From the NCBI GenBank assembly GCA_012270975.1, contig JAAXHH010000034.1, forward strand, positions 186,001 to 250,000: DNA of 64,000 bases, in the 5' to 3' direction. This DNA comes from Candidatus Latescibacterota bacterium (GTDB lineage Bacteria > JAAXHH01). Within the stretch, counting starts at the first letter, position 1. Each line of letters starts with the position of its first letter. The position numbers were made by a program, and so were the translations under genes. This document shows positions 25,148-34,486 of the stretch, in pieces. Under the pieces are notes generated by a model that saw only the letters and a list, made by a program, of their open reading frames with translations, did not search any database and was not told the DNA's origin.

Positions 25148-26389
25148 TTACCCATCGTAACCCATATCCTTCCATAGGCGCCGGGCGTACGGGATGTGCT
25201 CAGGATCCGGCTCGCGACGGCCGAGAATGCTGGGCGGAGGCTGTCCCGGTCCGGCATGCTTTGGCCAGGGTGACCAGTGGTCATTCTCCCAGGACTTCCG
25301 GGCACCCTCGTCCCTGAAATCGGGCACCTCGAAAGGTCGCCCGTCTTCCAGCGCGCTCTTCCAGGCCAGGATGCCTACCGATGACATGGCCACGCCGCGG
25401 TACACATCCAGGAAGGGCTGTTCGCCCGACCGGATGGCGCGGGCGAAATGGAAACTGGTCCAGAAGTCGCCGCCGCCGTGTCCGGCCTGACGGGCGAGAT
25501 CGCCGTGCTCCGGCCAGTCCGGCTTGTAGACCCGTTCCGCCTCCTCGCCGGGTTCCAGGTTCCACGGCTCATGCCACACCCGCACCTCTCCCGGTCCGAA
25601 GTACCCCGGTCCCCGGGTGATCTCCATGGCGCCCCGTTCGCCATGCACGCGATACCAGTTGCTGTGTCCGGGCAGCCCGAGTCCGAAGAGCCGGAAGACC
25701 GCGCCGTTGTCCATGCGGCAGAGGATAACTGAGCCGGGATCTCCCCTCCGAAGCGTGAGGGTGCGCTCGGGCCGCGAGATGGCCAGGGCGTTGACACTGA
25801 CCGGCCGCGTATCGGTAATGTAGACCAGCGGGGCCAGCGCGTGGGTGCAGTAGTAGGTGGACGGAATCCATGCCCGCCAGTGGTCGAATCCTGGTGAAAG
25901 ACGCAGGCTGTCGTCCCGGGACATGGGGTGGTTGTACTCTCCCTCGGCGTAGGTGACTTTGCCGATCTCCCCCTCATGGTAGAGCCGGTGCATCTCCTGG
26001 TTGAAGACCGTGTAGGGGTAGTTCTCGGCCAGCATGTAGATCCGGCCGGATTCCTCCACGGCGCGGCAGAGAGCGACCCCCTCCGCGAGCGTGCCGTTGC
26101 AGGCCGTTTCGCTCATGACGTGCTTGCCCGCCCGCAGGGCCTTTATGGCGAACGGCGCGTGCTCGTGGAAGTAGTTGGCCAGGACCACGGCGTCCATGTC
26201 GTGGGTGAGGAATTCGTCGAAGTCGGTGTACGCGGCGACGGAGAGTTCGCCGGCCAGCTCGCGCAGCCGCTCCTCCCAGGTATCGCAAAGGGCAACGAGC
26301 TCCATGCCCACGGCGCCCGACGCGCTATGGGCGAAACTCTTTCCGCGTCCCACGCCCACCACGCCGACGCGGACCGGCTGGTTGCTCAT
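25148..26389 (-). CDS. Gfo/Idh/MocA-family oxidoreductase
   Basis: 413 residues. Rossmann start VRVGVVGVGRGKSFAHSA, then the dinucleotide-binding core and a long C-terminal domain. The usual EKP catalytic-loop motif reads SETACNG here, so the lysine normally contacting substrate is absent and the chemistry may differ (for example structural or hydrolytic use of NAD). Start ATG 26389 has GAGGA 6-7 bases upstream. Lies 77 bases after the HAD gene. Confidence 0.85.
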   Translation of the reverse strand: MSNQPVRVGVVGVGRGKSFAHSASGAVGMELVALCDTWEERLRELAGELSVAAYTDFDEFLTHDMDAVVLANYFHEHAPFAIKALRAGKHVMSETACNGTLAEGVALCRAVEESGRIYMLAENYPYTVFNQEMHRLYHEGEIGKVTYAEGEYNHPMSRDDSLRLSPGFDHWRAWIPSTYYCTHALAPLVYITDTRPVSVNALAISRPERTLTLRRGDPGSVILCRMDNGAVFRLFGLGLPGHSNWYRVHGERGAMEITRGPGYFGPGEVRVWHEPWNLEPGEEAERVYKPDWPEHGDLARQAGHGGGDFWTSFHFARAIRSGEQPFLDVYRGVAMSSVGILAWKSALEDGRPFEVPDFRDEGARKSWENDHWSPWPKHAGPGQPPPSILGRREPDPEHIPYARRLWKDMGYDG

Positions 26390-26466
26390 GAATCGTCCTC
26401 GTTCTCTATGCGTCCCATTTGCCATGGGGGCCTGTTTCCGACGCGTACCCGTTCATGTCACATCCC

Positions 26467-27171
26467 TCACGAAATCCCGATCAGCCCGGGGACGTCCGTC
26501 AGTTGCCGGATGGAGGGAAGCCGGTAGCGTCCGTACTTGTCATATCGGTCGATGAGGAGGGCGTCCAGGTCGACGCGCTCGGCCGGCAGGATGTCCTCCT
26601 CCGGGTAGTCCCCGATGTACAGGATGCGGTCGATGGGCGTTTCCGCCCGGTCGACGGCCAACTGGAAGATCTGCTCGTCGGGCTTTTCGCAACCGGCTTC
26701 GGCGGAAACGACGAGAAAGGAGAAGTACCGGTCCAGGCTGTGCCGCTCGAGCACGAGAGAGAGGTGTTCCGACCAGTTTGACAGCACGCCCAGGCGCACG
26801 CCGCGGTCCTTCAGTTTTTCCAGCGTGGGCCGGACGTCGCCGTACACGTCCAGATACCTGCCGTCCTGAAACCGATCGTAGTACTTCTGCAGTCCGGGCA
26901 GCAGGTCGCCCTCGATACCCGCCGTTTTAAACACGTGGGCATAGAGATCCAGAAAGTACCGCCGCGTCTGCTCCGGCGTGCTCATGCGGCCGTCGCGCTT
27001 GCGGAACCGGGGTTCCTCCATGGCCTTTGAAAGCGCCGCCTTCACCTGGTCCAGCGTGATCGCGGCTCCGAGCTCACCGGCCGCGACGACGAAGAGCTCC
27101 TCGAAGAAATCAGGGGAATCCCGGCCGACGAGGGTACCCGCCGCGTCGAAGATCACGGTGTCGTAGAACAT
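26467..27171 (-). CDS. HAD-superfamily hydrolase
   Basis: 234 residues, subfamily IA with cap domain. Motif I is DTVIFDAAGTLVG: the second Asp of the usual DxDGT is Ala, as in phosphonatase-, dehalogenase- and REG-2-like members. Motif II LGVLSNWSE, motif III lysine in CEKPDEQIFQ and motif IV YIGDYPEEDILPA follow. Start ATG 27171 precedes motif I; the open frame further upstream is Gly/Arg filler. Small-molecule phosphatase or dehalogenase; substrate unknown. Confidence 0.85.
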   Translation of the reverse strand: MFYDTVIFDAAGTLVGRDSPDFFEELFVVAAGELGAAITLDQVKAALSKAMEEPRFRKRDGRMSTPEQTRRYFLDLYAHVFKTAGIEGDLLPGLQKYYDRFQDGRYLDVYGDVRPTLEKLKDRGVRLGVLSNWSEHLSLVLERHSLDRYFSFLVVSAEAGCEKPDEQIFQLAVDRAETPIDRILYIGDYPEEDILPAERVDLDALLIDRYDKYGRYRLPSIRQLTDVPGLIGIS

Positions 27172-27220
27172 GGCGAATCCGTACCGGCGCCCCTTTCCGC
27201 TACCGCCGCCGTACACCCGG

Positions 27221-28231
27221 TCACTCTGCGGGCATGCCCCACTTTTCGGCGGCGACTGGTTTCACGGCGGGGTTTACGAGGCCATCTTCGGGCCAGCGGC
27301 CGCTGAGGATGGTGACCAGTTGCCGGCCGGCTTTTTTGAAACGCTCGATGCCGCCCCGCACCGATGCCGAAGCGTAGTGCGGCGTGAGCACCACCTGTTC
27401 CATCGACCGCAGCGGGTTGTCCGGGGCGGGCGGCTCCTGTTCCTGCACGTCCAGCCCGGCGCCGGCGAGCCACCCTTCACGCAGCGCCTTGATCAGGGCC
27501 TTCTCATCCACGACCTTGCCCCGGCCCGTATTGATGAAGTAGGCGGAAGGCTTCATGTTCCGGAAATCCCGCTCCCCGATGAGATGATAGGTTCCCGGTC
27601 CCAGGGGCACGTGGCAGGAAACGAAGTCCGACTCCCTGAACAGCGTTTCCTGGTCCACCATGGTCACGCCCCAGGGGTCGGCGTCGGCCTGGGTGACGAA
27701 GGGGTCGCAGGCGATGACGCGGAGATCGAATCCGGCGGCGATCTTCGCCATGGCCCGGCCGATGTTCCCGAAGGAGACCAGGCCGAGGGTCTGCTCGTAG
27801 ATGGGCTGAATGGTGCCGCGGCTGATAGGCGTTCCCTCCAGCATGGACCGGTTGATGATCATCAGCCGGCGGGCGCAGGCGAGCAGCAGCATCATGGCGT
27901 GCTGGGCGACTTCGCGTTCGAATACGCCCTGGATGTTGTACACGATGATGCCCCGTTCCGTGGCCGCCTCCACGTCGATGAAATCCACGCCGATCCCGCC
28001 CGCGCCGACCACGCGTATGCGCTCGGGCAGTCGCTCTACGTCTTCCCTCGTAAAGGTCAGGCCGCCCTGGGTGAATCCATCCACGTCCCGGGCTTCTTCG
28101 AGCATCTCTTCGACTGTTCGGAACGACCGGATCCTGAGCTCGGCGCCAATGGTCTTCAGTTCATCACGTATATATTGATTGGGGCCGGGGTTATCTGGAT
28201 TACCGGGCGCGAGGATAGTAAAACCAGCCAT
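27221..28231 (-). CDS. D-isomer-specific 2-hydroxyacid dehydrogenase
   Basis: 336 residues, NAD-dependent reduction of 2-keto acids to D-hydroxy acids. NAD-binding LGLVSFGNIGRAMAKIA and the catalytic triad in INTGRGKVVDE (Arg), LDVQEQEPP (Glu) and LTPHYASAS (His) are complete. Start ATG 28231 has AAGGAG 7 bases upstream. First gene of the three-gene minus run and divergent from the larBC operon, whose cofactor serves 2-hydroxyacid racemases. Confidence 0.92.
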   Translation of the reverse strand: MAGFTILAPGNPDNPGPNQYIRDELKTIGAELRIRSFRTVEEMLEEARDVDGFTQGGLTFTREDVERLPERIRVVGAGGIGVDFIDVEAATERGIIVYNIQGVFEREVAQHAMMLLLACARRLMIINRSMLEGTPISRGTIQPIYEQTLGLVSFGNIGRAMAKIAAGFDLRVIACDPFVTQADADPWGVTMVDQETLFRESDFVSCHVPLGPGTYHLIGERDFRNMKPSAYFINTGRGKVVDEKALIKALREGWLAGAGLDVQEQEPPAPDNPLRSMEQVVLTPHYASASVRGGIERFKKAGRQLVTILSGRWPEDGLVNPAVKPVAAEKWGMPAE

Positions 28232-28559
28232 GCAGACTCCTTCGGATGGGGATACCGGGTGATTGCGACCAGTGAAAAGTAAACCGGGGCGGCGGGATTG
28301 GCAATATGAGAATTCGATGGTGGTTCGATGCCGTTTCGTACCATGCCTGACGGGACCATCGCAAACTTCCAAGACGGCGGGAAGCCAGCGGTCAGGGCAT
28401 CCAATAATCCCTTGCCCTGATCTGAATATCGTTAATTTTAGAGGAGATCGACCCCTTCGGAACCGGGTCGGTTTGATTCCCGGATTCTCCTGCGCAATGA
28501 AAGTTCGATCCTGCGCCAATCAGAAACGACCAGCGACGCCGCGCCGTCCCGGAGGAACC
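28232..28559. other. Divergent intergenic region, no gene seen
   Basis: 328 bases between the D-hydroxyacid dehydrogenase (-) and the dipeptidase (+). It should hold both promoters, but I see no convincing -35/-10 pair, hairpin or short ORF. Confidence 0.5.
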
Positions 28560-29828
28560 ATGCACTCATTCGCCCTGCTCCTGACCAGCCTCTGTTTCAT
28601 CGCGCTGACCGCCGCGTGTACGCCGGCGGAAGAACCCATGCCCGAGGATCCCGTCGAACGCGCAAAGTCACTGCACGCGAAAGTCCCGCTGATCGACGGC
28701 CACAACGACCTGCCCTGGCAGATTCGCAGGAAGGCGAACCGGGACGTTTGGTCGATCGATATCGACCAGCCCCAGCCCGATTTCCATACCGACATCCCCC
28801 GCCTGCGCGAGGGCATGCTGGGCGCCCAGTTCTGGTCGGTCTACGTACCCGCGTCCATGCAGGGCAAGGAAGCGACACGGGCCACCATGGAAGAAATCGA
28901 CATCGTGTACGAGATGATCGAACGGTATCCGGACACGTTTCAACTGGCCACCACGGCCGATGAAGTGGAAGCAGCCTTCGCGGCGGGAAGGATCGCGTCC
29001 ATGATGGGTATCGAAGGAGGCCATTCCATCGATTCATCCCTCGGCGCGCTCCGCATGTTTCACCGGCTGGGCGTGGGATACATGACCCTGACGCACAGCC
29101 GGAATATACCTTGGGCCGATTCGGCGACGGATACCATGGCGGTCGACGGCCTGACGGAATTCGGGAAAGAAGTGGTCCGGGAGATGAACCGCCTGGGCAT
29201 GCTGGTGGATCTGTCCCACGTTTCCCCGGCGACCATGCACGACGCCCTGGACGTGACGGAGGCCCCGGTCATCTTCAGCCATTCCTCGTCCTTTGCCATG
29301 TGCAACCACGTGCGCAATGTCCCCGATGACGTCCTGGTGCGACTGGCCGAAAACAACGGCGTGATCATGGTCACCTTCGTTCCGGGCTATATCTCGGAAG
29401 AAACCCGCCTGCACGGCGTGAAGCGCAACGAAGAACGCGAGCGGCTCGCGTCTGTGCCGGGCAGTACGGATGAATCGGTGGCGGAAGGCATAGCCGCCTG
29501 GAACGAGGCCAATCCCACGCCGCCCGCCACCCTGGCCCAGGTGGCCGACCATATCGACCACATCCGGCAGGTGATCGGCATAGATTACATCGGCATCGGC
29601 GGGGATTACGACGGCATTTCCAGTTTGCCGGTGGGACTGGAGGACGTCTCTACCTACCCCATGCTGACGGCCGAACTCGTCCGGCGGGGATACTCGGACG
29701 AGGACATCTTGAATATCCTCGGACGCAATGTGCTGCGCGTGATGCGCGAAGCGGAGGCGGTGGCGGCCCGTCTGCAGCAGGAGCGCCATGCTTCGGGCGC
29801 GCGCATCGAAGTCCTGGACGGTGAATAG
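28560..29828 (+). CDS. Membrane dipeptidase (peptidase M19), lipoprotein
   Basis: 422 residues. Zinc dipeptidase of the renal-dipeptidase/M19 family. Lipobox LTAAC at about residue 20, so it is anchored facing the periplasm. Metal ligands: [10 protein letters not shown] (HxD), MGIEGGHS (bridging Glu), DLSHVS (His), FSHSS (His), and GIGGDYDG near the end. GGAGG lies 4-5 bases before the ATG at 28560. The larB start follows 3 bases after its stop, so it leads the lar operon. M19 enzymes can also act on D-amino-acid-containing dipeptides. Confidence 0.9.
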   Translation: MHSFALLLTSLCFIALTAACTPAEEPMPEDPVERAKSLHAKVPLIDGHNDLPWQIRRKANRDVWSIDIDQPQPDFHTDIPRLREGMLGAQFWSVYVPASMQGKEATRATMEEIDIVYEMIERYPDTFQLATTADEVEAAFAAGRIASMMGIEGGHSIDSSLGALRMFHRLGVGYMTLTHSRNIPWADSATDTMAVDGLTEFGKEVVREMNRLGMLVDLSHVSPATMHDALDVTEAPVIFSHSSSFAMCNHVRNVPDDVLVRLAENNGVIMVTFVPGYISEETRLHGVKRNEERERLASVPGSTDESVAEGIAAWNEANPTPPATLAQVADHIDHIRQVIGIDYIGIGGDYDGISSLPVGLEDVSTYPMLTAELVRRGYSDEDILNILGRNVLRVMREAEAVAARLQQERHASGARIEVLDGE

Positions 29829-29831
29829 CCA

Positions 29832-30584
29832 GTGAACGAAACGCAGATCAGGCAACTGCTCGAGCAGGTCCGATCGAGGGAGCTGACGGTGGACGACGCT
29901 TCCGCTCGGTTGCGCTCCATGCCTTTCGAGGACCTGGGGTTCGCGCATGTAGACCACCACAGGGCGCTGCGATGCGGGTTCCCCGAGGTGATCTTCTGTA
30001 CGGGGAAGACCGACGAACAGGTAGCCGCGATCGCGGAACGCATCGTCGCCTCGGGCAGCGACCTGCTCGCCACGCGGGCGACCCCGGCCATGTACGAGGC
30101 CGTGACGGCGCGGTGTCCCTCCGCGGAGTACCACGAGGAGGCACGGGCGATCGTGGTCCAGGATGCCTGGCGGGACATGGGAATCGGCGAGGTTCTGGTC
30201 GTCTCGGCGGGCACCAGCGACATCCCCGTGGCCGAAGAGGCCGCGGTGACCGCCCGGGTCCTGGGCAACCGGGTGGAACGCGTTTTCGACGTCGGCGTGG
30301 CCGGCATCCACCGCCTCCTTTCCCATCGTGAGGCCATCATGAACGCGTCGGTGCTCATCGTCGTGGCGGGCATGGAAGGCGCCCTGCCCAGTGTGGTTGG
30401 CGGGATGGTCTCTCGCCCGGTGATCGCCGTGCCGACCAGCGTGGGATACGGCGCAAGTTTCGGCGGGCTGGCGGCGCTCCTGGCCATGCTGAACAGCTGT
30501 GCGTCGGGCGTCACGGTGGTGAACATCGACGGCGGGTTCAACGCCGGATACGCGGCGGGCCTCATCAACCGGAAGCACGAATAG
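29832..30584 (+). CDS. larB: LarB, pyridinium-3,5-biscarboxylic acid mononucleotide synthase
   Basis: 250 residues. LarB carboxylates nicotinic acid adenine dinucleotide and releases AMP, the first step to the nickel-pincer nucleotide cofactor of lactate racemase. Family motifs: [36 protein letters not shown] and the PurE-like core with [20 protein letters not shown]. The length is normal. GTG start, 3 bases after the dipeptidase stop. Confidence 0.92.
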   Translation: MNETQIRQLLEQVRSRELTVDDASARLRSMPFEDLGFAHVDHHRALRCGFPEVIFCTGKTDEQVAAIAERIVASGSDLLATRATPAMYEAVTARCPSAEYHEEARAIVVQDAWRDMGIGEVLVVSAGTSDIPVAEEAAVTARVLGNRVERVFDVGVAGIHRLLSHREAIMNASVLIVVAGMEGALPSVVGGMVSRPVIAVPTSVGYGASFGGLAALLAMLNSCASGVTVVNIDGGFNAGYAAGLINRKHE

Positions 30585-30597
30585 GACGGCGGATCCA

Positions 30598-31737
30598 ATG
30601 GCGGTGGCGGGTTATTTCGACCAGTTATCCGGATTCAGCGCGGACATGCTGCTTGGTGCGCTGATCGGCGCGGGCTCGGACCCGAACGCCCTCGAAGCGG
30701 CCTTGAAACGCCACCATGGCGTGGACTGCGAGATCAACGTCACCCAGGGGCGGGTCGATGGGACGCAGGTGACGTACGCCTCCGTGTCGCACGTCGAGGC
30801 TTCCGTGCCGGAAACCTACCGGGCCATACCGGATGGCGGAGCGGGCACGCCGGCCGGCGTACTCATTGGCCGGGTGATCGGCCATCTCGAAAACAACGTG
30901 AACGAGCTTTGGGAGTCCGGGGACCCGGCACCGGCGGAGGAAGCACTGGGCGGCCGCCACGCGGCCCTGCGCATCCTCGTCCTGTGCAACGCCCTGCGTC
31001 TTCACGGGATCGACGCCCTCTACCACGAGGCGCTGCCCTTCGCCGCGGGGATCGACTCCACGCCTCCCCTGCTGGCCGCCCTGATGCGGGGCGCAATCGT
31101 ACGGCCCGTCGACCGCGCCGCCGTCGACCTGGCGGGTTGCGCCGTTTTGACCGCGCTTTCCGCGGGATCGATGCACGGGTCCGGCTTTACGCTGCGGACG
31201 GTGGGCTACGGGGGTAACAGCGCCGACTCTGATCATGGGGACTTCACCCGGCTATGCACGGGTGAAGTCGCCCAACCGGTCGATACGGAATCCGTGCAGG
31301 TCCTGGAAACCCAGATTGACGACATGAATCCGCAGTTCTACGGCCACGTCCTGGACCTGCTGCTCGAAGCAGGTGCGCTGGACGCGTTCCTTACGCCCGT
31401 GACCATGAAGAAAAGCAGGCCGGGCGTGCTGCTCACCGTGCTGGCGCCCACCGCCCTGGCCGGCCGGCTGTCCGACGTGATTTTCAGGGAAACGACGACG
31501 ATCGGCCTCAGAAGCTACCCCGTCTCCCGAAGCGTTCTGCCCCGCAGTGAAGCAACCGTCGATACCCCGTACGGCGCCATCCGGATCAAGATCGTGCGGC
31601 GCGGTGATTCACGGCGATACACCCCTGAATACGAGGATTGCCGCGAGGCCGCCATTAAGTCCGGAATTCCACTCGCCGACGTGTACGCGGCCGTCCACGA
31701 GGCCGCCGGCCGCCTGGATCTGGATCACCTGCCGTGA
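30598..31737 (+). CDS. larC: LarC, nickel-insertion protein for the pincer cofactor
   Basis: 379 residues. LarC inserts nickel into the pincer nucleotide in a CTP-dependent reaction. Both halves are in one reading frame: N-terminal GFSADMLLGALIGAG and C-terminal ETQIDDMNPQFYGHVLDLLL, DAFLTPVTMKKSRPGVLLTV. In some lactobacilli larC needs a ribosomal frameshift between these halves; none is needed here. The first motif reads YFDQLSGFSADM where I recall YFDCFSGISGDM, so a conserved Cys and Gly are changed. 13 bases after larB; overlaps the next gene by 4 bases. Confidence 0.9.
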   Translation: MAVAGYFDQLSGFSADMLLGALIGAGSDPNALEAALKRHHGVDCEINVTQGRVDGTQVTYASVSHVEASVPETYRAIPDGGAGTPAGVLIGRVIGHLENNVNELWESGDPAPAEEALGGRHAALRILVLCNALRLHGIDALYHEALPFAAGIDSTPPLLAALMRGAIVRPVDRAAVDLAGCAVLTALSAGSMHGSGFTLRTVGYGGNSADSDHGDFTRLCTGEVAQPVDTESVQVLETQIDDMNPQFYGHVLDLLLEAGALDAFLTPVTMKKSRPGVLLTVLAPTALAGRLSDVIFRETTTIGLRSYPVSRSVLPRSEATVDTPYGAIRIKIVRRGDSRRYTPEYEDCREAAIKSGIPLADVYAAVHEAAGRLDLDHLP

Positions 31738-33530
31738 TCGTCGCCGAGGACGTGACCTTCAGTTACCGCCTGCCGTCGGGGAACGAGGTCCCCACGCTGC
31801 GAGGCCTGTCCATCGAGATCGCCGAATCCGAATGCGTGGCCGTGATCGGTCCCAACGGCTCCGGGAAGAGCACCCTCGCCCGCTGTCTCAACGGGTTGAT
31901 CGTCCCCCGATCAGGCCGGATCCTGGTGGACGGCCTGGATACGGCCGATCCCGCGAACAAGTGGAAAATCCACCAGCTGGCCGGGATGATCTTCCAGAAT
32001 CCGGACAATCAACTGGTGTCGACCACGGTGGAACGGGAAGTGGCCTTCGGGCTCGAAAACCTCGGCCTGCCTTCCCGGGAGATTCACCAGCGCGTCGCGT
32101 GGACGCTAGACCGGTTCCGCCTGACCAAATACCGCCAAAACCCGCCCCACAAGTTATCGGGCGGTGAAAAACAACGGCTGGCCATCGCTTCCGTGGCGGC
32201 GATGCGTCCCCGGTATCTCATTTGTGACGAACCCACCTCCTCCCTGGACCCCGGCGACCGGCGGGACATCCTGGACCTCCTGATGGCCATGGTGAATGAA
32301 TACCGGCTGAGCGTGGTGTTCATCACGCAGTCTCCCGAGGAAGCCGCCCGGATGGACCGCATCGCGCTGGTGGCGGACGGGGATGTCGTCGCGGCTGGAA
32401 CTCCGGAAGAAGTATACCGGGACGCCGAACGCCTCTCGGCGCACGGACTCGAGGCGCCGCTGGCCAAGCGGCTGGCAGATTCCCTGCGCGCCCGCGGCGT
32501 TGACGTGCCTGCCGGAACCGTCCATACCGAATCCCTGGTACGGTGGATATCGGAGCGGCACCCGGCTTCGCCGGCAGAGGGGAAGCCGGTCTCGCCATCG
32601 GGAGGGAAACCGGGGGAATACACTCCACCGGCCGCCGGACCGCCTATCATCGAGTTTGACCGGGTGTGCCATACCTACTCCCCCGGTACTTCCCTGGAGA
32701 TCCGGGCGTTGCGCGATGTGACCACGAGGGTTTTCCCCGGGGAGTGCATCGCGCTGACCGGGCCGAACGGATCCGGAAAGTCCACGATGATCCAGCACCT
32801 CAACCGCCTGCTGAAAGCGGATTCGGGCACGGTTCGGGTCGAGGGCGGGGATGTATCTTCCCCGGAGACCGACCTGGGGAAGCTGCGCAGGAAGGTAGGG
32901 CTGGTCTTCCAGTTTCCCGAGGCCCAGTTGTTCGAGGAAACCGTGTTCGACGACGTGGCCTTCGGCCCCCGGCAGATGGGTGCTGCGGAATCGGAAATCC
33001 CCGGCATGGTGAACCGGGCGCTCGAGCGGGTCGGCCTTGATCCGGCTCACTTTTCACACCGACATCCCCTGTCGCTGAGCGGCGGAGAAAAACGCAGGGC
33101 CGCCATCGCCGGAATCCTCGTCATGGAGCCTGCCGTACTCGCCCTCGACGAGCCCACGTCCGGTCTCGATCCGCAAAGTGCCGGACAGGTCGAGGCGATT
33201 TTCAAAGGCTACAGCGATACGGGGGCGACCCTTTTCCTGATCACCCATGACATGGACCTGATATCCCGCCTGGCCGACCGGATCCTGGTCATGGAAAACG
33301 GCGGCATCGCGGCGGACACCACGCCGGGCCGCCTGTTCGCCATGGAGGACGGCGTCGATTCGTGGTCGCCGGGACGGCCCGGGCTGTGCAACCTGCTGAC
33401 CGCCGTCGGCGAAGCCGGAATCCCCGTCGATCCCGGCTGTTTCGACCTGGAAGAAGCGGCGGACACGATCAGCGCGAGCGTGCTCAAGGGCAACCATCAC
33501 TCCAACCCCGGAGAATGCGATCCATGCTAG
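31734..33530 (+). CDS. Fused EcfA-EcfA' ATPase of an ECF-type transporter
   Basis: 598 residues with two complete ABC ATPase domains. Domain 1: Walker A GPNGSGKST (39-47), LSGGEKQR (141-148), Walker B LICDEPT. Domain 2: Walker A 343-351, LSGGEKRR (448-455), LALDEPT. The H-loop His is present in domain 2 (ITHDMD) but is Gln in domain 1 (ITQSPEE), so one ATP site may be slow or inactive. A Pro/Gly/Ser linker (about 275-303) joins the domains and a 50-residue tail follows. GTG start overlaps larC. No EcfT gene is in the window. Likely energises uptake of nickel, niacin or another vitamin. Confidence 0.9.
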   Translation: MIVAEDVTFSYRLPSGNEVPTLRGLSIEIAESECVAVIGPNGSGKSTLARCLNGLIVPRSGRILVDGLDTADPANKWKIHQLAGMIFQNPDNQLVSTTVEREVAFGLENLGLPSREIHQRVAWTLDRFRLTKYRQNPPHKLSGGEKQRLAIASVAAMRPRYLICDEPTSSLDPGDRRDILDLLMAMVNEYRLSVVFITQSPEEAARMDRIALVADGDVVAAGTPEEVYRDAERLSAHGLEAPLAKRLADSLRARGVDVPAGTVHTESLVRWISERHPASPAEGKPVSPSGGKPGEYTPPAAGPPIIEFDRVCHTYSPGTSLEIRALRDVTTRVFPGECIALTGPNGSGKSTMIQHLNRLLKADSGTVRVEGGDVSSPETDLGKLRRKVGLVFQFPEAQLFEETVFDDVAFGPRQMGAAESEIPGMVNRALERVGLDPAHFSHRHPLSLSGGEKRRAAIAGILVMEPAVLALDEPTSGLDPQSAGQVEAIFKGYSDTGATLFLITHDMDLISRLADRILVMENGGIAADTTPGRLFAMEDGVDSWSPGRPGLCNLLTAVGEAGIPVDPGCFDLEEAADTISASVLKGNHHSNPGECDPC

Positions 33531-34417
33531 TCGACATCCATACCAACCTGATGTGGTACCCGGATCATATGTCCGACGAATTCGTGGAATTCGCCTACGC
33601 CGCGAAGAAAGCCAAGATGCGGCTGTCGGAGGACGTATACTACGCCGGCCACGAGGACCGGTACAAGAACGCCTTCGATTCCACGCCCGATTCGCTCCTG
33701 CAGGCGACCGAAGACTGCGACAGGGTGGTGGTGTTCGGGCTGAAAGCACCCTATTGCGGGGTGGACGTGCCCCAGGAGCTCGTCGCCGGATTCGTGGCGG
33801 AACACGCGGACCGTTTCATCGGCTGGTGTTCCGTCGACCCGAACGACGAAGACGCCGTGGAACAACTCGAATACAATGTCGAAACGCTCGGCCTGCGCGG
33901 ACTGAAGGTCGCCCCGATCTACCAGCACTTCGATCCGCAGGACCCGGCGCATCTTCCCCTGTTCAAGAAGGCGGAGGCGCTGGACATCCCCGTGATCTGG
34001 CACCAGGGCACTTCCTTCGTGCGGCCGGGCCCGCTCAAATGGGCCAATCCGATCCAACTGGAGGACATCGCGGTAGCCTGCCCGGACCTTCGGATGATGA
34101 TCGCCCACATGGGCCATCCGTGGGAAGACGAATGCGTCGTCCTGATCCGGAAGCATCCGAACCTTTACGCGGACATATCGGCCCTGCACTACCGCCCGCT
34201 TCGGCATTACATGGCCTTCATGTCCGCCCTGGAGTACGGCGTGGAGCACAAGCTGATCTTCGGCTCCGATTTTCCCTCTGCCACGCCGGCGCAGGTCATA
34301 GCGGGGCAGTGGAAGGTGAACGACGTCGTACGGAATACGTCCCTGCCCGTGTTTCCGGAAGAGGCCATCCACAACATGATCTATGAAAACTGGAAGCCGT
34401 TTCTCGGAGAGCTGTAA
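33524..34417 (+). CDS. Amidohydrolase-2-family metal-dependent hydrolase
   Basis: 297 residues, TIM-barrel hydrolase or decarboxylase of the Amidohydro_2 type. Visible: MLVDIHTNLMW at the start, where the usual HxH reads HTN, so one metal ligand is missing; IWHQGTSF; MMIAHMGHPWEDE; and IFGSDFPSATP with the catalytic Asp. Start ATG 33524 has GGAG 10 bases upstream and overlaps the Ecf ATPase stop by 7 bases, making it the fifth gene of the operon. Members of this family decarboxylate or hydrolyse aromatic or ring acids. Confidence 0.83.
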   Translation: MLVDIHTNLMWYPDHMSDEFVEFAYAAKKAKMRLSEDVYYAGHEDRYKNAFDSTPDSLLQATEDCDRVVVFGLKAPYCGVDVPQELVAGFVAEHADRFIGWCSVDPNDEDAVEQLEYNVETLGLRGLKVAPIYQHFDPQDPAHLPLFKKAEALDIPVIWHQGTSFVRPGPLKWANPIQLEDIAVACPDLRMMIAHMGHPWEDECVVLIRKHPNLYADISALHYRPLRHYMAFMSALEYGVEHKLIFGSDFPSATPAQVIAGQWKVNDVVRNTSLPVFPEEAIHNMIYENWKPFLGEL

Positions 34418-34420
34418 TAA

Positions 34421-34449
34421 AAAAGGGGCGACCGATAGTGGCCGCCCCT
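34421..34449. terminator. Terminator between convergent lar and tol-pal operons
   Basis: AGGGGCG (34424-34430) pairs with CGCCCCT (34443-34449) around a 12-base loop. On the minus strand it is followed by TTTTTTATT, a good end for pal. On the plus strand it lies 7 bases after the amidohydrolase stop without a U-run. Confidence 0.75.
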
Positions 34450-34486
34450 GTCCTGTAACGGTACGGGTGATGTGATGGAAGCAGGC

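Noticed and set aside
30598-31737. Programmed frameshift in larC
   Set aside because: Both LarC halves are in one uninterrupted frame.
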